From contig NZ_JACHVV010000002.1 of NCBI RefSeq assembly GCF_014190935.1, positions 434,001 to 498,000 on the forward strand: 64,000 nucleotides of DNA, given 5' to 3'. The DNA is from Chryseomonas sp014190935. Its GTDB lineage: Bacteria > Pseudomonadota > Gammaproteobacteria > Pseudomonadales > Pseudomonadaceae. The position numbers and the translations under genes were made by a program. Below, in pieces: positions 16,206 through 23,000 of this stretch. Position 1 is the first letter of the stretch, and each line of letters opens with the position of its first letter. A model generated the notes under the pieces. It saw only the letters and a program-made list of their open reading frames with translations. It was not told the DNA's origin and made no database searches.

Positions 16206-17107
16206 GGCTGTCCCTCTCCTTCATTGATCTCGGCCAGCAGCCACTGGCGAAAGGCCTGCAGCGACGGCAGTCCCTCGTTGCGCGGCGGATAGACCAGGTA
16301 ATAGCTGCGGCGACTGACCAGCGCCGGGCCGCAGGCCAGCAACTCGCCCTGGGCCAATTCGTCTTCCACCAGCACCCGCGGCACCAGGCCGATGCCGATG
16401 CCGGCGCGCACCGCCTGGATCAGGTGCGAGGTCAACTCGAAACTCGGCCCCGGCCGCATCGCCCGGTGCGGCAGCTCGTGATGCCGGAACCACTCGCCCC
16501 AGGCCTGGGGATTGTTGGCCACACCGAGCAGCAGCTGGCCGGCGAGAGTGGCCGGTGTCGCGTCCGGCAAAGCGGCCAGGGTGGTCGGGCTGGCAATGAC
16601 GACAAGCTGCTCGGCTTGCAGCGGATGGGCACGCAGCCCCGGCCAGTCGCCGCTGCCGACACTGATGGCGGCGTCGATCTCGCTGGCGGCGAAGTCCACC
16701 GCCTGGATGCGCGAATGCAGGTGCACCAGCATGCCGGGGTGGGCGGCGTAGAACCTGCCCAGGCGCGGCAGCAGCCACTTGGAACCAAAGGTCGGCAGCA
16801 CCGCCAGGCGCAGGGTGCCCTGCCCGGAGGCGAAGGCCATGGCCTGCAGGGTGGCGCTGCGGATCTGCCCGAGCGCCAGGCCCAGCTCGCGACTGTAGGC
16901 GCGACCGACATCGGTGAGCACGATCTGCCGACCCTCGCGGCGAAACAGCGTCAACCCCAGCAACTGTTCCAGCGCCTGCACCTGGCGGCCGACGGCGCTC
17001 TGGGTCAGCGACAGCTCCTCGGCCGCCCGGGTGTAGCTCTCGTGGCGCGCCGCCGCCTCGAAGGACAGCAGCAGCGACATGGACGGCGTCAGGCGACGGT
17101 GATTCAT
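16202..17107 (-). CDS. LysR-family transcriptional regulator (GcvA-like)
   Basis: A 301-residue LysR protein with an N-terminal helix-turn-helix (residues 18-50; SYTRAAEELSLTQSAVGRQV) and an effector domain from about residue 95 (TLRLAVLPTFGSKWLLPRL), the GcvA-type signature. It is divergent from the ydiJ-like gene, with about 145 bases between starts, so that dehydrogenase is its likely target. The stop codon overlaps the vanR start (ATGA), which links it transcriptionally to the vanillate repressor. The effector is unknown. Confidence 0.88.
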   Translation of the reverse strand: MNHRRLTPSMSLLLSFEAAARHESYTRAAEELSLTQSAVGRQVQALEQLLGLTLFRREGRQIVLTDVGRAYSRELGLALGQIRSATLQAMAFASGQGTLRLAVLPTFGSKWLLPRLGRFYAAHPGMLVHLHSRIQAVDFAASEIDAAISVGSGDWPGLRAHPLQAEQLVVIASPTTLAALPDATPATLAGQLLLGVANNPQAWGEWFRHHELPHRAMRPGPSFELTSHLIQAVRAGIGIGLVPRVLVEDELAQGELLACGPALVSRRSYYLVYPPRNEGLPSLQAFRQWLLAEINEGEGQP

Positions 17108-17252
17108 TCAGGATCTTCCGGCATAGGCGGCGGAATCTTCGGTTGTGGCGCCGCCGCGCTGTGGTGAGAATGCCCACTATAGCCAGAAAAGGTCGACGCC
17201 ATTCCTTCGCTCGCTGAAGGAGACGGCCGTCCGCCGCCAGAGAGCCCGCCTG

Positions 17253-20200
17253 ATGAACATGATCGCCCGCCTGCCGGCCCCGGCGCCCCTCGCCGCCGCC
17301 TACACCGACTTCCTGACCACCCTCGCCGCCAGCGGCTTCCAGGGCGAGATCGCGCTGGACCATGCCAGTCGCACGGTCATGGCCACCGACAACTCCATCT
17401 ATCAGCGCCTGCCCCAGGCGGCGGTCTTCCCCCGGGACAGCGCCGATGTCCAGCGCCTGGCCAGGCTGATGGGCGAGGCGCGCTTCCAGGGCGTGGTCCT
17501 GACCCCGCGCGGCGGCGGCACCGGCACCAACGGCCAATCCCTCACCGACGGCATCGTGGTCGACCTCTCCCGCCACCTGAACAAGATCCTCGAGATCAAC
17601 GTCGCGGAGGGCTGGGTGCGGGTGCAAGCCGGCGTGGTCAAGGACCAGCTCAACGCCGCGCTCCGGCCCCACGGTCTGTTCTTCGCCCCGGAACTGTCCA
17701 CCTCCAACCGCGCCACCCTCGGCGGCATGATCAACACCGACGCCAGCGGCCAGGGCAGCGTGACCTACGGCAAGACCCGCAACCACGTGCTGGAGCTGGA
17801 CGCCTACCTGATCGGCGGCGAGCGCCTGCAGAGTCGCCCGGTGGACAGCGCCGAGCTGGACGCCCTCTGCGCCCGCGACGATCGCACCGGCGCCGTCTAC
17901 CGCCGCGCGCGGGACATCGCCGAGAACCAGGCCGAACTGATCGAGGCGCGCTTTCCCAAGCTCAATCGCTGCCTGACCGGCTATGACCTGGCGCACCTGA
18001 TCGAGGCGGATGGCCGCTTCAACCTCAACAGCGTACTCTGCGGCGCCGAGGGCTCTCTGGCCTTCATCGCCGAGGCCACGCTCAACGTCCTGCCGATTCC
18101 CAAGTATTCGGTATTGGTCAACGTCCGCTACGCCAGCTTCATGGACGCCCTGCGCGACGCCCGCGCCCTGATCGAACTGAAACCGCTGTCCATCGAGACG
18201 GTGGATTCCAAGGTGCTCCTGCTGGCCATGCAGGACATCGTCTGGCACAGCGTGGCGGAGTATTTTCCCGAAGACGTCGCGCGCCCCACCCTGGGCATCA
18301 ACCTGGTGGAATTCAGCGGCGACGATCCCGAAGAAGTGGATGCCCGCGTCCAGGGCTTCCTCGAGCACCTGCGCCAGGACGATACCGTCGAGCGCCTCGG
18401 CCACACCCTGGCCATCGGCCGCAACGCCGTGACCCGCGTCTACACCATGCGCAAGCGCGCGGTGGGCCTGCTGGGCAACGTCCAGGGCGAGATCCGCCCG
18501 CAGCCCTTCGTCGAAGACACCGCGGTACCGCCCGAGCGCCTGGCCGACTTCATCGCCGAATTCCGCGCCCTGCTCGATGGCCACAACCTGCAATACGGCA
18601 TGTTCGGCCACGTCGATGCCGGGGTGCTGCACGTGCGTCCGGCACTGGATCTCAAGGATCCACGCCAGGCGGCGCTGGTGCGGCCGATCTCCGACCAGGT
18701 GGCCGCGCTGACCCAGAAATACGGCGGCCTGCTCTGGGGCGAACACGGCAAGGGCGTGCGCTCGGAATACGCGCCAGCCTTCTTCGGTGACCTCTACCCC
18801 GCGCTGCAGGCGCTCAAGGGCGCCTTCGATCCGCACAACCAGCTCAACCCGGGCAAGATCGCCACCCCGCTCGCCAGCGGCGCCGAGCTGCTCAAGGTCG
18901 ATGGCGTGACCCTGAGAGGCGAACTGGACCGTACCCTCGACGAGCGCGTCTGGCAGAGCTACGGCACCGCCATGCACTGCAACGGCAATGGCGCCTGCTA
19001 CAACTATGACCCCGACGACGCCATGTGCCCGTCCTGGAAGGCCACCCGCCAGCGTATCCATTCGCCCAAGGGGCGGGCGGCGCTGATCCGCGAATGGCTG
19101 CGCCTGCAGGGCCAGGCCGGCATCGATGTGCTGGCCCCCGCCCCGCGTGGCGCGCTGAACTGGCTCAAGGCCCTGCCGCAACGCTGGCGCAATGGCCGCC
19201 AGGCCGAGGCGGACTTCTCCCACGAGGTCTATGACGCCATGGCCGGCTGCCTGGCGTGCAAGTCCTGCGCGGGCCAGTGCCCGATCAAGGTCAATGTGCC
19301 GGAATTCCGCTCGCGCTTTCTCGAGCTCTATCACCGTCGCTACCTGCGCCCGCTGCGCGACTACCTGATCGGCTCGCTGGAATTCAGCCTGCCGCTGTTC
19401 GCCCGCGCTCCGGGACTCTACAACGCCGTCATGGGTGCGACGCCCATCCAGCGGCTGTTCGCCGAGCGTATCGGCATGGTCGACAGTCCCCTGCTCAGCC
19501 GTTTCGACCTGGTGCCGGTCATGCATCAGTGGCAGGTCCAGATCGCCACCCCGGAACGCCTGTTGGCCTTGAGCGAGGAAGAGCGCGCCAGGACTATCGT
19601 GCTGGTGCAGGACGCCTTCACTCGCTATTTCGAGACGCCGCTCACCGCCGCCGTCCTCGAACTGGCCGCGCGGCTCGGCCAACGCGTCTTCCTCGCCCCC
19701 TATCGCGCCAATGGCAAGCCGCTGCAGGTGCAGGGCTTCCTCGGCGCCTTCGAGCGCACCGCAAGGCGCAACGCGGCCCAGCTGGCCAGCCTGGCCGGCT
19801 TCGGCGTCACGCTGGTCGGCCTCGATCCGGCCATGACCCTGGTCTATCGCCAGGAATACCCCAAGGTCCCCGGCATCGCCCGGATGCCCGAGGTGCTCCT
19901 GCCCCAGGAGTGGCTGCTACAGGTGTTGCCGAAAGAGCAGAAGGTAGTCGGCGACAAGGTGTATCGCCTGCTCGGCCATTGCACCGAGAAGACCAACGCC
20001 CCGGCCAGCGTCGGCCAGTGGCAGCAGGTGTTCGAACGCCTGGGGCTGGGCCTCAAGCCGGAGAGCACCGGCTGCTGCGGCATGTCCGGCACCTATGGTC
20101 ACGAGGCACGCAACCTGGCGACCTCCAAGGTGATCTACGACCAGTCCTGGGCCCGCGCCCTGGCGGTACCGGCGGAACAGGGCGAAGCCCTGGCCACCGG

Positions 20201-20288
20201 CTACTCCTGCCGCAGCCAGGTCAAGCGCATCGACGACCGCCGCCTGCGTCATCCACTGGAAGCGGTGCTGGATGCGGTGCGGGGCTGA
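17253..20288 (+). CDS. ydiJ: FAD-binding and Fe-S oxidoreductase, YdiJ-type (D-2-hydroxyacid dehydrogenase)
   Basis: A 1011-residue fusion of a glycolate-oxidase/D-lactate-dehydrogenase-type flavoprotein with a GlpC-like Fe-S half, close to the length of E. coli YdiJ (about 1018). Seen in order: FAD loop PRGGGTGTNGQSLTDGIVVD near residue 84, flavoprotein C-terminal domain with FGHVDAGVLHVRP near 450, a cysteine cluster CNGNGACYNYDPDDAMC, the ferredoxin motif CLACKSCAGQCPIK near 667, and the CCG-type motif STGCCGMSGTYGHE near 938. YdiJ homologs oxidise D-2-hydroxyglutarate and similar hydroxy acids. The ATG at 17253 was chosen for family length; ATG at 17259 is also possible. Likely controlled by the divergent LysR. 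Confidence 0.88.
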   Translation: MNMIARLPAPAPLAAAYTDFLTTLAASGFQGEIALDHASRTVMATDNSIYQRLPQAAVFPRDSADVQRLARLMGEARFQGVVLTPRGGGTGTNGQSLTDGIVVDLSRHLNKILEINVAEGWVRVQAGVVKDQLNAALRPHGLFFAPELSTSNRATLGGMINTDASGQGSVTYGKTRNHVLELDAYLIGGERLQSRPVDSAELDALCARDDRTGAVYRRARDIAENQAELIEARFPKLNRCLTGYDLAHLIEADGRFNLNSVLCGAEGSLAFIAEATLNVLPIPKYSVLVNVRYASFMDALRDARALIELKPLSIETVDSKVLLLAMQDIVWHSVAEYFPEDVARPTLGINLVEFSGDDPEEVDARVQGFLEHLRQDDTVERLGHTLAIGRNAVTRVYTMRKRAVGLLGNVQGEIRPQPFVEDTAVPPERLADFIAEFRALLDGHNLQYGMFGHVDAGVLHVRPALDLKDPRQAALVRPISDQVAALTQKYGGLLWGEHGKGVRSEYAPAFFGDLYPALQALKGAFDPHNQLNPGKIATPLASGAELLKVDGVTLRGELDRTLDERVWQSYGTAMHCNGNGACYNYDPDDAMCPSWKATRQRIHSPKGRAALIREWLRLQGQAGIDVLAPAPRGALNWLKALPQRWRNGRQAEADFSHEVYDAMAGCLACKSCAGQCPIKVNVPEFRSRFLELYHRRYLRPLRDYLIGSLEFSLPLFARAPGLYNAVMGATPIQRLFAERIGMVDSPLLSRFDLVPVMHQWQVQIATPERLLALSEEERARTIVLVQDAFTRYFETPLTAAVLELAARLGQRVFLAPYRANGKPLQVQGFLGAFERTARRNAAQLASLAGFGVTLVGLDPAMTLVYRQEYPKVPGIARMPEVLLPQEWLLQVLPKEQKVVGDKVYRLLGHCTEKTNAPASVGQWQQVFERLGLGLKPESTGCCGMSGTYGHEARNLATSKVIYDQSWARALAVPAEQGEALATGYSCRSQVKRIDDRRLRHPLEAVLDAVRG

Positions 20289-20294
20289 CCGCCC

Positions 20295-20382
20295 TGTTGG
20301 GCTTCGCTGCGCTCAACCTAACCTCCAGGACGCACCCCTGCCGTAGGTTGGGCTGAGACAGCTCCATCGTCGAAGCCCAACA
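20295..20382. repeat. Nested palindromic repeat, copy 1
   Basis: An 88-base element with perfect 12-base terminal inverted repeats TGTTGGGCTTCG and CGAAGCCCAACA. An inner dyad is partly decayed (CTCAACCTAACCTCC against GTAGGTTGGGCTGAG). It starts 7 bases after the ydiJ stop. The structure resembles a REP or small MITE rather than a coding region. Confidence 0.8.
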
Positions 20383-20404
20383 ACCGGAGTTCGGCCCGAG
20401 GCGA

Positions 20405-20492
20405 TGTTGGGCTTCGCTGCGCTCAACCCAACCTACAGGACGCATCCTTCCCGTAGGTTGGGTTGAGACAGCTCCATCGTCGAAGCCCAACA
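20405..20492. repeat. Nested palindromic repeat, copy 2
   Basis: Second 88-base copy, exactly 110 bases after the first. It has the same 12-base terminal inverted repeats and a perfect inner dyad, CTCAACCCAACCTAC with GTAGGTTGGGTTGAG, around a 16-base loop. The inner arms are better preserved than in copy 1. Confidence 0.82.
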
Positions 20493-20503
20493 ACAGCCGT
20501 AGG

Positions 20504-20529
20504 GTGGAAAACCGCGCAGTGTTTTCCAC
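20504..20529. repeat. Short REP-like hairpin
   Basis: GTGGAAAAC-N8-GTTTTCCAC directly after copy 2 of the larger repeat. Sequences of this form are dispersed in Pseudomonas genomes; here it may also help to separate ydiJ transcription from the opposing tRNA genes. Confidence 0.55.
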
Positions 20530-20631
20530 GCGTCCAGGCGCACGCTCGACCCGCCTGCTGGCAGATCGCTCGACAGAAGCGCGAGGAAAGAAAGGAAGGC
20601 ACCAGACGACACGACCAGAAAAATCGCGCCC

Positions 20632-20659
20632 AAACAAAAAAGCGGCCACTAGGGCCGCT
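20632..20659 (-). terminator. Intrinsic terminator of the tRNA-Val/tRNA-Asp transcript
   Basis: On the minus strand the stem AGCGGCC-N5-GGCCGCT is followed by TTTTTTG. It lies 40 bases beyond the 3' end of tRNA-Asp. Confidence 0.85.
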
Positions 20660-20700
20660 CTTCGATGGCTGCTGGCGTTCAGAACCAGACAACCTTTAAA

Positions 20701-20777
20701 TGGCGCAGCGGACGGGACTCGAACCCGCGACCCCCGGCGTGACAGGCCGGTATTCTAACCGACTGAACTACCGCTGC
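20701..20777 (-). tRNA. tRNA-Asp (GTC)
   Basis: Minus-strand cloverleaf of 77 bases. The acceptor arm GCAGCGG pairs with CCGCTGC, the anticodon loop is CTGTCAC with anticodon GTC, the T arm contains GGTTCGAGTCC, and CCA is encoded. It lies downstream of tRNA-Val in the same transcript and is followed by a terminator. Confidence 0.96.
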
Positions 20778-20790
20778 GCATTACCTCGAG

Positions 20791-20866
20791 TGGTGGGTGA
20801 TGACGGGATCGAACCGCCGACCCTCTGCTTGTAAGGCAGATGCTCTCCCAGCTGAGCTAATCACCC
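20791..20866 (-). tRNA. tRNA-Val (TAC)
   Basis: Minus-strand cloverleaf of 76 bases. The acceptor arm GGGTGAT pairs with ATCACCC, the anticodon stem-loop CTGCCTTACAAGCAG gives anticodon TAC, the T loop has GGTTCGATCCC, and CCA is encoded. It is the first tRNA of a two-gene unit with tRNA-Asp. Confidence 0.96.
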
Positions 20867-21077
20867 GTTTGCTCTCGAAGTGGGGCGCATTCTACGGAGG
20901 GGTTCCCGACCTGGCAACCCCTTTTTGAAAATAAATTTCCCAGCACTTCCAAAGGCTTAGCGCCGCCCTCCCGAGCAACCGGAGAAAGCGCGCATTCCCG
21001 ACGACCACCGCGATCCGGGGTTGGCCTCCGGGGCGGGCGACGCGGATAATGCGCGCTTCGTTTTTGGGAGTGACACC

Positions 21078-21998
21078 ATGTGGTTCCGTAATCTGCTCGT
21101 CTACCGTCTCACCCAGGAAGTCGCCTTCGAGACCGAAGCCCTCGAAGCCGCCCTCGCCGCCAAGCCGGCGCGCCCCTGTGCCAGCCAGGAGTTGTCCACC
21201 TACGGATTCGTCGCGCCCTTCGGCAAGGGCCCGGACCTGCCGCTGGTCCACGAAAGCCAGGGCTTCTTCCTGATCGCCGCGCGCAAGGAAGAACGCATCC
21301 TGCCCAGCAGCGTGGTCAAGGAAGCCGTGCAGGAAAAGGTCGACGAGATCGAAAACCAGCAGATGCGCAAGGTCTACAAGAAGGAGAAGGAGCAGATCAA
21401 GGACGAGATCGTCCAGGCCTTCCTGCCGCGCGCCTTCATCCGTCGCCAGACCACCTATGCCGCCATCGATCCCAAGCAGGGCTGGATCCTGGTCGACGCC
21501 TCCAGCGCCAAGCGCGCCGAGGACCTGCTCTCCACCCTGCGCGATGCCCTGGGCTCGCTGCCGGTCCGGCCACTGGGCGTCAAGCAGGCGCCGATGGCCA
21601 CCTTCACCGACTGGGTCAAGGCCGGTGACGCCACCCATGGCCTCTATATCCTCGACGAGTGCGAGCTGCGCGATGCCGGCGAAGACGGCGGCGTGGTGCG
21701 CTGCAAGGGTCAGGATCTCACCAGCGAAGAAATCCAGAACCACCTGGGCGCCGGCAAGCTGGTCACCAAGCTGGCCCTGGCCTGGCAGGACAAGCTGGCC
21801 CTGCTGCTGGACGACAAGGTCACCATCAAGCGCCTGAAGTTCGAGGACCTCCTGCAGGATCAGGCCGAACAGGACGGCGGCGAAGACGCCCTCGGCCAGC
21901 AGGACGCCAGCTTCGTGCTGATGATGATGACCCTGGCGGAATTCCTGCCCCAGCTGATCGAAGCCCTGGGGGGTGAAGAATTGCCCCAGGGGCTCTAA
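21078..21998 (+). CDS. rdgC: Recombination-associated protein RdgC
   Basis: A 306-residue ring-forming DNA-binding protein that restrains RecA-mediated recombination. It aligns by eye with the RdgC family across its length: MWFRNLLVYRLTQEV at the N-terminus, a basic central segment KKEKEQIKDEIVQAFLPRAF, the finger-like TTYAAIDPKQGWILVDASS, and LKFEDLLQDQ near the end. The ATG at 21078 gives the standard N-terminus, with GGGAGTG just upstream. A terminator follows at 22008-22033, so it is monocistronic. Confidence 0.95.
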   Translation: MWFRNLLVYRLTQEVAFETEALEAALAAKPARPCASQELSTYGFVAPFGKGPDLPLVHESQGFFLIAARKEERILPSSVVKEAVQEKVDEIENQQMRKVYKKEKEQIKDEIVQAFLPRAFIRRQTTYAAIDPKQGWILVDASSAKRAEDLLSTLRDALGSLPVRPLGVKQAPMATFTDWVKAGDATHGLYILDECELRDAGEDGGVVRCKGQDLTSEEIQNHLGAGKLVTKLALAWQDKLALLLDDKVTIKRLKFEDLLQDQAEQDGGEDALGQQDASFVLMMMTLAEFLPQLIEALGGEELPQGL

Positions 21999-22007
21999 GC
22001 TCACCTC

Positions 22008-22033
22008 AAGGCCGGCGCAGACCGGCCTTTTTT
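22008..22033 (+). terminator. Intrinsic terminator after rdgC
   Basis: AAGGCCGG-N8-CCGGCCTT with a run of Ts, 10 bases after the rdgC stop codon. Confidence 0.88.
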
Positions 22034-22058
22034 CTGCCTACCTGAAAAGGAGTTTGCC

Positions 22059-23000
22059 ATGCGTGCCCTGGCCGCCTTCAGCCGTTTCGTCGGCAATACC
22101 TTCGCCTTCTGGGTGCTGCTCGCCGCCCTGCTGGCGTTCTTCGCCCCCGCGGTGTTCAAGCCGCTGAGCGTGGCCATCGTGCCGCTGCTGGGGGTGATCA
22201 TGTTCGGCATGGGCCTGACGCTCAAGGTCGAGGATTTCGCCGCCGTCGGCCGCCACCCCTGGCGGGTGCTGCTGGGCGTGGTGGCCCACTTCGTCATCAT
22301 GCCGGGCGTGGCCTGGGCGCTCTGTCAGCTGTTCCACCTGCCGCCGGAGATCGCCGTCGGCGTCATCCTGGTCGGTTGCTGCCCCAGCGGCACGGCGTCC
22401 AACGTTATGACCTGGCTGGCCAAGGGCGACTTGGCGCTGTCGGTCGCCATCGCCGCGGTGACCACCCTGCTCGCCCCCTTGCTGACCCCGGCGCTGATCT
22501 GGCTGCTGGCCTCTACCTGGCTGCCGATCTCCTTTGGCGGGCTGTTCTGGTCGATCCTGCAGGTGGTGCTGCTGCCCATCGCCCTGGGCCTGGTCGCCCA
22601 GCGCCTACTCGGCCATCGCGTCGGCGCCTTGGTCGAGGTGCTGCCGCTGGCCTCGGTGGTGAGCATCGTGGTGATCGTCGCCGCGGTGGTGGCCGCCAGC
22701 CAGGCGCGCATCGCCGAATCCGGGCTGCTGATCATGGCGGTGGTGATCCTGCACAACGGCTTCGGCTTCTTGCTCGGCTATCTCACCGGCAAGTTCTGCA
22801 AGCTGCCGGTGGCCCAGCGCAAGTCCCTGGCGCTGGAAGTCGGCATGCAGAATTCCGGGCTCGGCGCCGCCCTGGCCACGGCGCATTTCTCACCGCTGGC
22901 CGCGGTCCCCAGCGCCCTGTTCAGCGTCTGGCACAATATCTCCGGGGCGCTACTGGCGACCCTCTTCCGTCGCTTCAAGGACGACGACGCGCGTCCCTGA
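22059..23000 (+). CDS. Bile acid:sodium symporter (BASS) family transporter
   Basis: A 313-residue inner-membrane protein with about nine helices, of the BASS family; bacterial members include PanS and other sodium-coupled carriers of organic anions. Typical segments are LGVIMFGMGLTLKVEDF near residue 45, CCPSGTASNVMTWLAKGDLAL near 107, and EVGMQNSGLGAALATAHF near 264, which form the sodium and substrate sites of the two crossover regions. AAAAGGAG precedes the ATG. The 3' end overlaps the convergent GGDEF/EAL gene by 51 bases. The natural substrate is unknown; bile acids are unlikely. Confidence 0.9.
   Translation: MRALAAFSRFVGNTFAFWVLLAALLAFFAPAVFKPLSVAIVPLLGVIMFGMGLTLKVEDFAAVGRHPWRVLLGVVAHFVIMPGVAWALCQLFHLPPEIAVGVILVGCCPSGTASNVMTWLAKGDLALSVAIAAVTTLLAPLLTPALIWLLASTWLPISFGGLFWSILQVVLLPIALGLVAQRLLGHRVGALVEVLPLASVVSIVVIVAAVVAASQARIAESGLLIMAVVILHNGFGFLLGYLTGKFCKLPVAQRKSLALEVGMQNSGLGAALATAHFSPLAAVPSALFSVWHNISGALLATLFRRFKDDDARP

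Noticed and set aside
16221..19682. 1153-codon open frame on the minus strand, antisense to the ydiJ-like gene
   Set aside because: It is a by-product of strong third-position GC in the true gene; its translation is low-complexity and shows no family signature, while the plus strand has intact FAD and Fe-S motifs.
20295..20492. CRISPR-like array
   Set aside because: Only two units, each an 88-bp palindrome with a 22-bp gap, and no cas genes; it is a tandem REP/MITE-type repeat.
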